Source: Cordia subcordata (taxonomy: Eukaryota > Streptophyta > Magnoliopsida > Boraginales > Cordiaceae). From it: DNA of 64,000 nt. The stretch spans positions 3,534,001 through 3,598,000 of the forward strand of contig JAPTOF010000017.1 of NCBI GenBank assembly GCA_028554755.1. The letters run 5' to 3'. Made by a program: the position numbers and the translations under genes. Below, piece by piece: positions 22,235 through 33,974 of the stretch; position 1 is the stretch's first letter; every line of letters starts with the position of its first letter. The notes under the pieces are model-generated. The model was given only the letters and a program-made list of their open reading frames with translations, did no database searches and had not been told where the DNA came from.

Positions 22235-23073
22235 TGCTAGGATTATGTCCTAAAGTCAATCCTCTAATGTAAGTTTTATAGTTATATTGTATATGGATTT
22301 TATTGTTTTATTGGCAATTACATCATATCATTCCATCCATATCTCGTGATCATGGTGTAAGTTCTTAGAATAACAAGAAAAGAATTTAGTGAATGAGAAC
22401 GAATTCTAGTTATTCTAAAATATGTTTTTGGCCAAAATATAAAATTGATACTAGGACATTAATTTTATCAGTAATAGGTTACTATTTGTCATATAGTTGA
22501 TTATTCTCATGATTAAAGAGTGTTGAGACACTGATATAATAAACAAGTGATATGTGGAGACATGTTCACTGAACTAGACTCAACTACATAGCATTTTATG
22601 GTATTATACCCAAGTTGTCAAAAAAATGTGTATGATAAGCGTGGATGATTTGATCCTCATACTTGAGATCACCATTGAGACTTACCAGCAACTCCTTGTA
22701 TTTTAGTCCTAGACTACCTAAATTTCTAATCTGGTAATGAAAAATATCTAGATATAGGCAAGTACTAAGTGAAGTCAATGTGTGGATCAAGAAGGGATTA
22801 AACCCTTTATTTATCTAGGGTTAAATGTTCTGTCTAATTTCATATAAACTTTGGCCAAAGCAACTCTTATGATAAGTCACAGGGTTTGTCATGATTAGTC
22901 ATGATAATATTATGGAATTGGACTAAGGATAACTAATTAGAGGCTTGACAATTAACCATACCTCTTTTTAATTATCTTCAAACATCTAGGGTTAAAGAGA
23001 AATTATTCATGAGCACTAAAGATTCTTAGAATGGTATCTGGCATACATTCGAGACTTTTAAGACGTCAGGAAC
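22235..23073 (+). repeat. 3' LTR of copia A, truncated
   Basis: It begins TGCTAGGATTATGTCC after the purine tract and matches the 5' LTR of A up to 'agacgtcaggaac'. It then stops at 23073, where copia B starts with TGTTGGC. The remaining about 950 bases of LTR are not found after B or C, so a deletion accompanied or followed the B and C insertions. Confidence 0.8.
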
Positions 23074-24431
23074 TGTTGGCGTTATAGTGTTACCATCTTG
23101 TGTTTTGATGAAGCAAATTATATTTGAGAATATACTTGATTAACTAAAACTCTTAATACACTAATATCCTTGTAAAATTGTGCTTGAGTTGATCGGCAAG
23201 GGTGTTCATTTATAGCCGAAAATCCGTACGTTGTCAACATTCATTAAGGCTTAAGGTCTATGCAAGTTTGGATGGCACGCATGAAAAGTTCAAGGTTGCC
23301 CGTGATAAAAAAGAGGAGTTATAAGGAAAAGACAAGGCGACATAAGGGGTACCGGCTAATACTCCTTCATGTTTAGCCTTACAAAACATTTTATAGCTCG
23401 CAATGACATGATTTTCTTGAACTATTCTTTGCTTAAATGGTTTCAAAACTTGTTTCTAGAAGGGGTGAAAAATGTCTTTGAAATGTTCCTAACTTTGCCT
23501 TTTTCCTTAATATCTTCAAGACACTTGAATAACATGTTATTACTCCTATTGTGCTTATTTAGATTATCTTTGAAAAGTCACCCTAGCCAGTTGACTGACT
23601 AGTTTAGGAAGGCTATTGGTAAGCACAGAGTAAGATTTCTGCTGGAAAATGCTCTCTAGCTTTACCGCTCACCCTTAGCGGTTAGCCAGTTAAGGTTACC
23701 TACCGGTAGAGGATGAGTACTTTAGAGGTACAGGTCACCCTAATTGATCAACCAGACCTCCAACTAGTAGCGCTAAGATTTGAAAATTTTTTTATCGTTA
23801 ATAGTATATTTTGGGCTTCCTATTTAAACCCCATTTATTGCATTGAGCTAAAATCTTTTGCAGAGCATTTTCCAAGCTTTTCTTTCACTTTTAGACATCT
23901 TTTTAGCTTGAAAATCATAATTCTTAAGCTATAAGTTGCGAAATATTTGAGCAAATAAGAGCTTATCTTCATTATGTCTTTTTCATAGAGTAGTAACCCT
24001 AAAAACCTTTCATTTCTTCAACCATTGTTTGTACACATTCTTAATGTAGAAATTGGTTGTAAGATTCATATTTTTAGCTAGAAAAGGGTATGAGGGAATC
24101 CTTGGTGAGGGAGCACACTTGGGTTCTTTGAAGGAATCTTCAAAGAGGTGTATGGTTGGTTTGTATATCACCAACTTTTGAAGAAGCATATAGTTGAGTT
24201 TCTTAAAGTCCAAAGGGGAGAATCCTTAACAGTGGATGTAGATAAGGCCAAACCACCTTAAATTAGCTATGATCTCTATTCCTTTTCTTTCTGTTTAGTT
24301 TACTTGATATATTGCTCACCACTTGTTTGATTATTTGCTTGAGTGATTGCTTTTTGCTTACTAATTTCTTTTTATGGTTAAAATTTGTCATAAACTTTAT
24401 TCACCCCCCTCTTAAGTTTATTTTCCTCCCA
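23074..24431 (+). repeat. 5' LTR of copia B
   Basis: It begins TGTTGGCG at the break in A's LTR and ends near CCCA at 24431, five bases before the primer-binding site. There is no second copy in the window, so the ends are inferred. A TATA-like tatttaaa lies near 23821. Upstream (23585-23760) are short motifs such as gccagttgac and taccggtag, similar in style to the GGTCGACC motifs of E. Confidence 0.7.
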
Positions 24432-24435
24432 TATT

Positions 24436-24447
24436 TGGTATCGAAAG
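24436..24447 (+). other. Primer-binding site of copia B
   Basis: The sequence tggtatcgaaag matches the first 7 bases of the initiator-Met complement tggtatcagagc and then diverges. Its position next to the LTR end and 42 bases before gag supports the call. Confidence 0.6.
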
Positions 24448-24488
24448 TTAGGGCTCTATATATAGTTTAACCACTAGTAAAATTTTTC

Positions 24489-25250
24489 ATGGCAAATAAC
24501 ATGAATATTTCACCTATTGAACAACCAAAGTGCTTCAATAGTAACAAGCCCAGTCACATCAAAGAAAATTGGCCAAAGCTTACAAAACACAAGGAAGGGA
24601 AAACTCTCAAGTCAACTTGGGACACTAACGATAGTGAAGAAGAGACAGAAAAAGAGCATGAGGTTGCTAACTTCGTTTGTCTTATGGCAAATAAAGATGA
24701 GGTAAATTCTCACCTTGTGATTTTGGTTTCTCCTCTTCATGTGATAACAGTGATGATTACACCTTTGAGAAGTTACAAGAAGCTTTTTCAAAATTGCATG
24801 ATAATCTTCTCCTTACTTTGAACAAAAACAAATGTTTGTAAAAGAAATTGAAACTTGCATTGGATGAAAAAGTTTGTTTGGAGAAGAAAAATGCATCACT
24901 TGGTGAAAACATTGAAAGTTTGGAAAAACAAATGGAGTTGAAAAAGAAGAATGATGATTTGAATGGGATTGTAGGAAAATTTATAAATGTGAAGGAAAAC
25001 TTTGAAAAACTTCATGGTTCCAAAAAGGTGGCATTTGACAAAAGTGGTATTAGTTTTGAGCGTACAATCAAACAAAAATATTTGAAAACCTACTTTGTAA
25101 AAGCAACCACCTCCACTATACCTTTAAAATGCTCTATTAATTGCTCTTATTGTGAAAAATATGGCATGTTTCTACTCATTACTATTACAAGAGACTACGT
25201 GATAGAGGTACTCTTGTCCCACATTGGCAATAACTCAAATGGGCTATGAA
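24489..25250 (+). pseudogene. Copia B gag, C-terminal remnant
   Basis: From the start at 24489, MANNMNISPIEQPKCF leads into a damaged zinc knuckle (CFNSNKPSHIKENWP), where the second and third cysteines are serine and tryptophan. A basic and acidic linker follows (TNDSEEETEKEHE, near 24610-24660). A coiled-coil-like Lys/Glu/Leu stretch is at 24848-25040. The main gag domain seems to be missing: the knuckle comes only about 15 residues after the start. Confidence 0.7.
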
Positions 25251-25329
25251 AGCCAAACATTAGAGAATTTAATGTCAAAGACCCAAAAGAGTTTGGGGAT
25301 CTAGAAATGAAGGGCATTGTACTTATTTT

Positions 25330-26548
25330 GATATTTGCAGGTGAGTCATGTGAGCAAACAAAGCAAGAAGAAATAGATATTGGATGGTGGGTGCTCCAAA
25401 CAAATGATGGGTGATCCCTTATTGTTCTATGAATTTAAAAAGGTCAAGGGTGGAGATGTCACTTCTGAGGACAATAGCAAAGGAAAGATAATTGGCAAGG
25501 GAAGCACTAGTAACAAAAACACTTCTGCTATTCACAATGTTTTGCTTGTAGAAGGTATTAAATTTAACTTACTTAGCATTGGTCAATTGTGTGATAAAGG
25601 TCACAAATTCGTGTTTAAATCTTTTATTTGTGTTATTCATGATTGTGATAGTGATAATTTGTTATTTGTTGCTAGTAGGAATAATAATGTGTACACCGTA
25701 GAGATTGATCAACTTGAAAATCAAAATCTTACTTGTTTATCCATGATGCATGAAAATTCTTGGTTTTGGCAAAGAAGACTTGGACATGTTAGCATGAGCA
25801 TTTTGAAGAATTTGTCAAAATATGAACTTGTTTGAGACTTACCTAAAATCAGTTTTGAAAAGGACAAAGTATGTAATGCATGTCAACTTTTCAAACACAC
25901 AAAACATCTTTTAAACCAATTAACATGGTTTCAACATCTAGAGCATTGCAATTGTTGTATACGGACCTATTGATGTTGTTAACTTAGGTGGATCTAGATA
26001 TACTTTTGTTGTTATAGATGATTGCACTAGATTCACATGGGTCATGTTTCTTGCATATAAAAATAAATCCTTCAATTAATTTGCTAGATTGTGTAGAAAA
26101 GTGCAAAATGAGAAAGGTTATTTTATAACTCGCATACATAGTGATAACAACACAGAATATATGAACAGTCCTTTTATGCATTTTTGTGATGATCATGGCA
26201 TTGAGCATAACTTTTCAACCCCGTGAACTCCTCGACAAAATGTGATAGTAGAGATAAAGAATCATACTTTACAAGAAATGGCAAGAACTACGATTAAGGA
26301 ACACAACTTGCCTACATATTTTTGGAGTGAAGCCATTAACACCGCATGTTATGTGCAAATACAGTCTTCATGAAATCCATTTTGAACAAAACCCCCTATG
26401 AGCTTCGGTTGGCGAAACCCCCAAAATTTCATACTTCAAAGTATTTGGTTGTAAATGCTTCATTTTGAACACTATAGATAATTTGTATAAATTTGATGCT
26501 AAGTCAGATGCAGGTTCTTGGTTATTCCTCTAAAAGCAAGGCATATTG
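25330..26548 (+). pseudogene. Copia B protease and integrase, broken
   Basis: The protease remnant at 25380 reads MDGGCSKQMMGDP, where the family has D-S-G-C, so the active-site serine is glycine. GAG-pre-integrase follows (FWQRRLGHVS at about 25780). The integrase core has DDCTRFTWV near 26010, HSDNNTEYM near 26145 and a glutamate segment near 26250, with an in-frame TGA at 26223 and other breaks. The frame is interrupted at 26548 by insertion of element D. Confidence 0.85.
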
Positions 26549-28433
26549 TGTTAGGATTAGTATGCCCTAAAGCTCACTTGTATATAACATTTTGGATGTT
26601 AAACAATGTATAATCATTTTGTTAAATCGAATTATGAGTTCCTTACATATTATCTCTAGTATGTTTTATTGATGTATGTATAAGGTCCTTGACTTAAACT
26701 AATGACTTGGGTGCGCAGTGAAGCTGGACGCACAATAGGTCCAAGTCTAGATTTAGTTACGTCATAAATTGAATCCGTAACCGAATGGTAGTGTTGGACA
26801 CTCTATCGGGATAAGGTTATATTGAGCAAGTCTCCTCGCTGAGGGTGATCTACCTAGGTCATTGGAGGACTTCCCAGATTTGTCTCAATAGTACGTGTGT
26901 CACGTATTTGACAGGACTATTGTGAATATGTTTTCTAGAGACGTACTATCAAAGAAAGAAAACAAGATACTCATTGCTATTAAATGATCATTGCTCTTAA
27001 TCTTGAGCATATGTGGATGAACTAATAAAGTTAGGGTTGTTACTTTGATTCACTGTCGGTGAGATCTTACTTTATTAGGATCAACAGCCTTGTGCATTGA
27101 GTGCTAAGTTCTAATTAATTGAAACATGCATATGCAATATAGAATCTATGTGCCCCCTTTGGGATTGTCCATATTTATCATCCAAATCTAGACTTAGTGA
27201 TACTACCTTTATAGGTGTATCGGTCATATGGCTTGAGGGTCCCTCCCAAGATCAAGAGATTCTATGACCAAATATGGTTGGCAATAGGACAAGAAACCCA
27301 ACGGAAAAAGATACAGCTAAAGAAGTGATAGTACACAGGCCAAAAGACTGGTCTTAGCTGTGGGTATACATAGAGGGGCATTATGGTCGGTTATTTAGTA
27401 GTTCAAAGACAAAGTTCACATTCTTTTGTGACAAGCTTTTGGGTAATAGAAATTATTCTTGGAGTGCAACTTTGATCTTATGGTGGAATAGATCGGAGTT
27501 AAAAATAATTATTATTATGTCGCCTAGATCTGGCAAGGACATATTTTTATTATTTTGGAAGCCAAGGTTAATTGTGTCTTCTTGGTCCCTTCCCTAATTG
27601 AAATGACTTTGAGAGAGAAATCTTGAAAGAGCAAATTTCATATTGTGGTAGTAGCCTTATTGGGCCAAAGCTTGGAATTGGGTTTGGGCTTTCTTTAGAG
27701 TCTAAGATAACCCAATTGGGCTTGGATGGTTTCTTATTGGGCTTGGGCCTCCATATGGATTATGGACTATGTGTTGGGATTGGATTGTGAGCTTGGCCCA
27801 ATCTTCCAAGACATGTGCTAGAAAGTTACTACAAGAAAAATTCAAATTGTACAAGTAACTTCTATGACATTTGGCAAACATTTACTACTAGGAAAAAGTT
27901 CCCCACATGGAAAGTTTACAAGGTTTAGGTGCCAAACTTTTTCTATAAATAGGCAAGACCTTAAACCATTTCTAGCATCCAAAAATTTTGTAGTTGATCT
28001 CTTCCATTTTGGCAAGAGAATACTACAACACATAGTATACACTTATTGTGTGGTTTTTTTTTCTCTAGATTTTCAAGAGAATATTACTTTGCTTCTTCCC
28101 ACATAAGAGGCTATTCTATCAAGAAAAGTCTCTTTAACCATAGGGAAGAAGACTAGGGAGTTGCATATTTCAACACCCTTATAGTAAATTTTCTTTTTGG
28201 TGGCCTTGTTCGTGAGCAGGAACAAAGCTCGTGACGGTTTTAGCTTCATCAAAGGCCCCACGCTTCAAGAGGTTAGCTTTACATATTTTGCAAATACTGG
28301 TTATGCTCTATATGTTCTTAAGCATGTTCTTGTGTGTGTTATGTGGTTATTTTATTTTCCTAGCATGTTTTCTTGGTAGTATTTTAGAAAATATGGACTA
28401 GGATAGACCACATGTAATATTATCGATCCTACA
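26549..28433 (+). repeat. 5' LTR of copia D
   Basis: It starts TGTTAGGATTAG and ends GATCCTACA. The TATA box TATAAATA is at 27944-27951. Confidence 0.95.
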
Positions 28434-28435
28434 AT

Positions 28436-28447
28436 TGGTATCAGAGC
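28436..28447 (+). other. Primer-binding site of copia D
   Basis: tggtatcagagc is the exact complement of the 3' end of plant initiator tRNA-Met, two bases after the LTR. Confidence 0.9.
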
Positions 28448-30041
28448 TTAGGCTCACACACAACATGCTTAGACTATGCAAAAATATTGTCTTTCCATAA
28501 ATATGTTAGTCATCTTGTGAGTGGCAAGATTAGGAAATCTTGTGTTGTATATACTTGTGGTTTTATGCTTGTATGTGCAAGTAATATAAAATCCCCTTGA
28601 TGGTTCGTATGTATGCATGATAGATTTTTGTGTACGGTCAACAAAGCTTGGCTAGAGGTGATTTCATGTATAAATATTTATGGTTATTGCTTGTAGTTTC
28701 TTTTAAAAGAAGCATAGGATATTTTGATATCCTTGTAATGTTTCTTTATGAAGTTTGTATTAGCAATAGCAAAGTGTATTATTGTAATCTTTAAAGACCA
28801 AGGAGAAAAACAAGAAAACAGCATGGAGAAACACTCTGTTGGGTGAGCTTACTGGTCGACCGGCTCAATCGACTAGCTCCTACTGACGGACGACCAGTTG
28901 AGGCCGAAAAAGCTATTAACTGTGTTGTTTTGTTGAAGAATGCAGGAAGCCATCAAAGAGGGATTTTTAACGTATTTTGGTGGATGTTTATAATGCATTG
29001 ACATATGTTTTAACATACTTGCATAAGTATAAACATGATTACCACCTAGAAATATGCCCACTCATTAGGTTTTTAAAATTGGCCAATCCTATGTGTTAAT
29101 TTCTCAGAGATAGTTAAGTTTATTTAAAAGAGATTGGCCTAGACAAGATAATTGTAAGCAATTATTTCTAAAGATGCCATGCAATCTCATGACAAAAATG
29201 AAAAACTTAACTTGAGATTTAAAATATGACAACCTAAGGGTCCATACACCCAGATTTAGGTAAGTAATCTATTATGGTATTGCAATGTTTTAGTAATACA
29301 AAGGGGATTTGCAAAAACCAAAGTGTTTCGCAAATCCAAAGTGTGTTTAGATCTAAAACAAAAGGCGAGAATACCAAAAATAGAGAAAACCCTTATGTTA
29401 GAATATTGAGTGGGAGAGGGGACTAGAAATACCCTACGGCTTTCCATATTCGATTCATGCTAATGGTAAATGTTATTAACTTTCCCATCGGAGAGTGACA
29501 CTTTATCAAGATTTAGCAAGGTCAATTTAAAATGTTTATTCAAAAAAGGTGTTAGTGAGTTTGCCCATCCTATCGGTGGAATTCTTCACTAAAGATCACC
29601 TCATATAACATTGATTAAAGTCACTACCCCATAGAAGGGCTTAAATCAAGAATGTTATGGCGAATGAACATAAGGAATCCATATACACTCAACTTAAATG
29701 GTAAGTTCGGCTATCCCATTGATAGAGTTCACTATCGGATTTAAGAAGCCAAATAAAACAGTGATTGAATTATTCAAATTTGAACATATCCAAATAATTA
29801 TCAGTTCAAATAAGCGGTGGCGCTTAACTTAATGTTCATAAGTTCGGTCATCCTATCGGTGGAGTTCTTGTGAGGACGTTGAGACATTGTTATATTGAGT
29901 AGTTTAAGGGTTAATCTACTCAAAGGCAAATGATGTAAAAGTACTTGTATGTTTTATTTCCAAAGATAGCATATATATTATACATGCATCAATTCCATAC
30001 TCATAAAATAATTAAGATTATATTGTTGTATATCCAGAAAA
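28448..30041 (+). other. Untranslated leader of copia D
   Basis: About 1.6 kb without a supported gene separates the primer-binding site from gag. It contains a GGTCGACCGG motif at 28853-28863. Between 29479 and 29868 it has five related short modules (such as CATCCTATCGGTGGAGTTC), also found in the leader of element C in the same order. Confidence 0.75.
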
Positions 30042-30850
30042 ATGTCTTTGTTCAGTCCACTAGCTACAATTCTCAAAGAGCACAAGCTCACTGGGCCGAA
30101 TTTTGTGGACTGGGAACGAAACTTGGACATAGTACTCATTGCAGAAAAGTACAAGTATGTCCTAACAACTCCTTGTCCTGTTATGAGGGCAAACTCTTCT
30201 GAAACCCAAAAAGATACTGAGGCAAAATGGCAGAAGGCCAATAGTATGGCCAAGTTCTATATGATGGCTTCTATGTCAGATATTTTGCACAGCAAGCATT
30301 ATCATATGGAAACTACAAAAGAAATCATGACCTCACTATCTCGTATGTTTGCCGATAAGAGTAGGCCCGCAAGGCAAGGTGCTCTTAGAGAAATAATGAA
30401 TCAAAGGATGGCAGAAGGAGCATCTATCAAAGAGCATATGCTCAAAATGATGGATTACTTCAATACTGCCGAGATCCTAGGGCAAACATAGATAAACAGT
30501 CAAATGTAGACATGATTTTGGAGACTCTACCACCGTCTTACACCCAGTTCAAGCTTAATTATAATATGGGCAAGATGAACATGGATATGACGGAATTAAT
30601 GAAAAATTTCCTAGTTGAACAAGCCATAATGAAAAATAAGGGCCACATAAACATAGTTCAAGCATCTACTTCTGGACTTAACCCGAAAAGGAAGAAGTTC
30701 AAAGGAAAAGGGAAGCAAAAACGTGGTCAAGGGAAAAAGAAGAAAAATGGTGAACAGCCCAAATAATTAATAGGTGAAAAGCCCAAAGGCAAATGCTTTT
30801 AAGTGTGGCCAGAAAAGGGCACTGGAAAAGGGATTGCCTCACGTACCTAG
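30042..30850 (+). pseudogene. Copia D gag, broken
   Basis: The start at 30042 opens MSLFSPLATILKEHKLTGPN. The gag/UBN2 domain follows to 30491 (EIMTSLSRMFADKS, REIMNQRMAEG), then a stop and frame change, then 30512-30766 (LETLPPSYTQFKLNY) ending in a Lys/Gly-rich basic tail. A zinc knuckle lies at 30790-30840 but is spread over two frames by small indels (CFKCGQK, then KGHWKRDC). Gag would form the particle; this copy cannot. Confidence 0.88.
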
Positions 30851-30889
30851 CACGAGGCCAGATAGGTACATCTCTTTTGTTCTACATTG

Positions 30890-33800
30890 AAACCTGTTTA
30901 GTGGTTGATTCTACTGATTCTTGGATTGTAAACTCTAGAGCCACTAATCATATTTGCAATTCTTTGCATTTGTTTCAGGAAATGAAGGAACTAGCTAAAG
31001 GGGAATTTGCTCTGAGGATGGGTAACGGAGCAAAAGTATAGGCTGCTGCAGTGGGAAGAATGTGCTTAAATTTTCCATGTAATAGGAAGTTATTTTTGAA
31101 CAACATTTATTATGTTCCAAATGTACGTAAAAACCTTATTTCTATTTTGCAATTAATATTAGATGGTTTTTGCATTAATTTCCATTCTGGTGTTGACATC
31201 AGTAGAGATGGAAATATTATTTGTTCCGGTAGCATGCATGATAACTTGTTCTATATAAAACCTATTACAAACTCACTGCAGAATATAGAACAAATTAATT
31301 CGCGAAAAAGGAAGGTTTCTTCGACCAATGATACTTATCTTTGGCATCTACGCTTAGGACATATTAGTCTAAAGCAAATCCAGAGATTAGTCGAGGATTG
31401 GCATCTTAGCTCATTAGATCTCGAAGATCTACCTCCATGTGAATCTTGCCTCAAAGGAAAGATGACCAAATGGACATTTTCTTCTAAAGGAGAAAGGGCC
31501 AAAGAAGTATTGGAATTAGTTCATATCGATGTGTGTAGTCCTATGAGCAACCAGCACGAGGAGGTTATGTGTGTTTCATTACCTTTGCTGATGATTACTC
31601 TAGGTATAGATATGTATATCTGATGCAACACAAGTCTAAATCCTTTGAGAAATTCAAAGAGTTCAAGGCTGAAATGGAGCGAAAATTAGATAAACATATC
31701 AAAGCCCTTTGGTCTGATCGAGGTGGAGAATACCTCTCGGGTGAGTTCAGAGACTATCTTACACAAGAAGGGATTGTATCTCAATTGACTACACCAGGGA
31801 CTCCCCAGCAAAATCATGTAGCAGAGAGAAGAAATCGCACCCTATTAGATATGGTCAGGTTAATGATGAGTCATGCATCATTACCTTTATCTTTTTGGGG
31901 GTATGCCCTTGAGACAGTAGCATACATCTTGAACTTGATACCGTCTAAATCAGTACTGAGGACACCACAAGAAATGTGGACCGGGCGTAAGCCTAGTTTA
32001 AATCATCTCCACATTTGGGGTTGTCCAGCTTATGTACTTAATAGTAATGCTTCAAAGTTGGAACCAAGATTCGAGTTGTGCTATTTTATTGGGTATCCTA
32101 AGGAAACCAGAGGTGGGATCTTTTATAATCCTAAAAAGCAAAAGGTGTTTATAAGCACCCATGGTAGATACTTAGAGAATGGTGAAATGATCCAAAAAAC
32201 ACCAGATTCTGAAGTTGTTCTAGAAGAGATTTCACAAGAATCTCCAATAACACCTGTGGTAACTGTAAACGAAAAGGAACAGCATATTACACCTAATATA
32301 TCAGAGCCTCGTCGTAGTGGGAGGATATCCAGGCCTCTTAATAAATACTACGGAGAGTCCTTTCAGACTTCTTCAGAGGATCAGGTGGTGGATCCCACAA
32401 GTTATGATGAAGTAGTTTTCGACAAATGCCGACCAATGGCATAAGGCAATGGATTCAGAGTTACAATCTATATATTCTAACAAAGTCTGGGATCTTGTAA
32501 TTGTACCTGAAGGGGTAAAACCTATAGGGTGCAAATAGGTCTACAAGAGGAAAAAAGGAGTTGATGGAAAAGTTGAAACCTTTAAAGCAAGGTTGGTGGT
32601 GAAAGGTTATACTCAGAAAGAAGGGATCAATTATGAGGAAACTTTCTCACCAGTAGTCATGCTTAAATCCATCAGGATACTTCTTGCCATCGCATGCCAT
32701 TATAACTACAAGATATGGCAAATGGACGTCAAGACAGCTTTTCTTAATGGAGAGCTTGACGAATCCATTTACATGACACAACCAGATGGATATGTTGCCA
32801 AAGGCTAGGAACATATGGTTTGTAAGTTAAAAAAGTCCATTTATGGATTAAAGCAGGCATCTAGAGCATGGAACATCAAATTTGATCGTGCAATTAAATC
32901 TTATGGTTTTGATAGAAATATTGATGAACCTTGCGTGTATAAGAGGCGTAATTGAAATGCTGTAGCTTTTTTGGTTCTGTATGTGGATGATATCCTACTT
33001 ATTGGAAATGATGTGGGGATGTTATCATCCATCAAGGTTTGGCTTTCTACTCAATTTCAAATGAAGGATTTAGGAGAAGCTAGTTATGTTCTAGGCATCA
33101 AGCTTATGCGAGATCATAAGAACAAAAGGCTAGCCCTATCTCAAGCTTCATTTATTGAGAAAATATTGGTCAGGTTTAACATGCAAAACTCTAAGAAGGC
33201 CTCATTACCTTCTAGACATGAAGTTTATCTATCTCGAGATCAATGTCCTAAAACACCTGAGGAGATAGAGAGCATGAAACGAGTTCCTTATGCTTCGGCA
33301 GTTGGAAGCTTTACGTATGACATGTTATGTACTAGACCAGATATCTGCTTTGCTGTTGGCATGGTTAATAGATATCAGTCAAACCCTAGACTGGCACATT
33401 GGGTTGCGGTTAAGCATATATTCAAATTCTTGCAAGGAACTAAGGATTATGTGCTGGAATACTGTACAGATGATCTAACGCCATTAGCCTTTACAAACTT
33501 GGATTTCCAGTGCGACAGAGATTCCAGGAAGTCTACTTCTAGATATGTTTTCACTCTGTCAGGATGAGCTATCTCACGGAAAAGTGTGAAGCAAAATTGT
33601 ATGCCGACTCTACCATGGAGGCCAAGTATGTAGCAGCATCTGAGGCTACAAAAGAGGCAGTATGGCAAAGAAAGTTCCTTTTAGACCTACAGGTTGTGTC
33701 GATAGTTCATAGACTGATAACATTGTATTGCGACAACAACGATGCTGTTTCACGGTGCAAAGAGCCTAAGAATCACAAAAAGGGTAAACATATTGAACGG

Positions 33801-33900
33801 AAATATCATTTCGTGAGTTTATCCAAAGAGGAGATGTTGTAGTTGAAAAGATAGCTTCAGTGGAAAACCAGGCAGACCAATTTACAAAGACTCTTCCAGA
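30890..33900 (+). pseudogene. Copia D pol (protease, integrase, RT, RNase H), broken
   Basis: The protease site reads WIVNSRATNHIC, so both the catalytic Asp and the Gly are changed. GAG-pre-integrase is at 31340-31460 (LWHLRLGHIS, CESCLKGK). The integrase core is at 31480-32100 with WSDRGGEY and VAERRNR intact, after a frameshift near 31570. RT is at 32440-33400 with WQMDVKTAFLNGEL and the active site LYVDDILL. Stops occur at 32536 (at a conserved Trp), 32806 and 32953. RNase H is at 33480-33900, with a frameshift at 33565 and the segment STMEAKYVAASEA. The frame ends near 33841-33900. Confidence 0.92.
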
Positions 33901-33962
33901 GAAAATGTTTACCACACATTTGGAGTCTATGGGTATTAGTTGTGTAGAAGTGATCTTTAGTG

Positions 33963-33974
33963 CAAGTGGGAGAT
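33963..33974 (+). other. Polypurine tract of copia D
   Basis: caagtgggagat lies immediately before the 3' LTR. Confidence 0.85.

Larger units (their letters stand above)
36..23073 (+). mobile_element. Ty1/copia element A, nested and truncated
   Basis: This is the outermost element of the left block. Visible parts are a 5' LTR (about 36-1747), a degenerate initiator-Met primer-binding site, a long leader, broken gag (7365 onward), broken pol, a purine tract (22221-22234) and a partial 3' LTR (22235-23073). The leader holds a minus-strand pararetrovirus relic. The RNase H region is split by gypsy element E at 10913/21978. The 3' LTR stops abruptly at 23073, where copia B begins. The domain order protease-integrase-RT-RNase H is that of Ty1/copia. 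The first about 35 bases of the window do not match the 3' LTR copy, so the true 5' end is either outside the window or rearranged. Confidence 0.85.
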
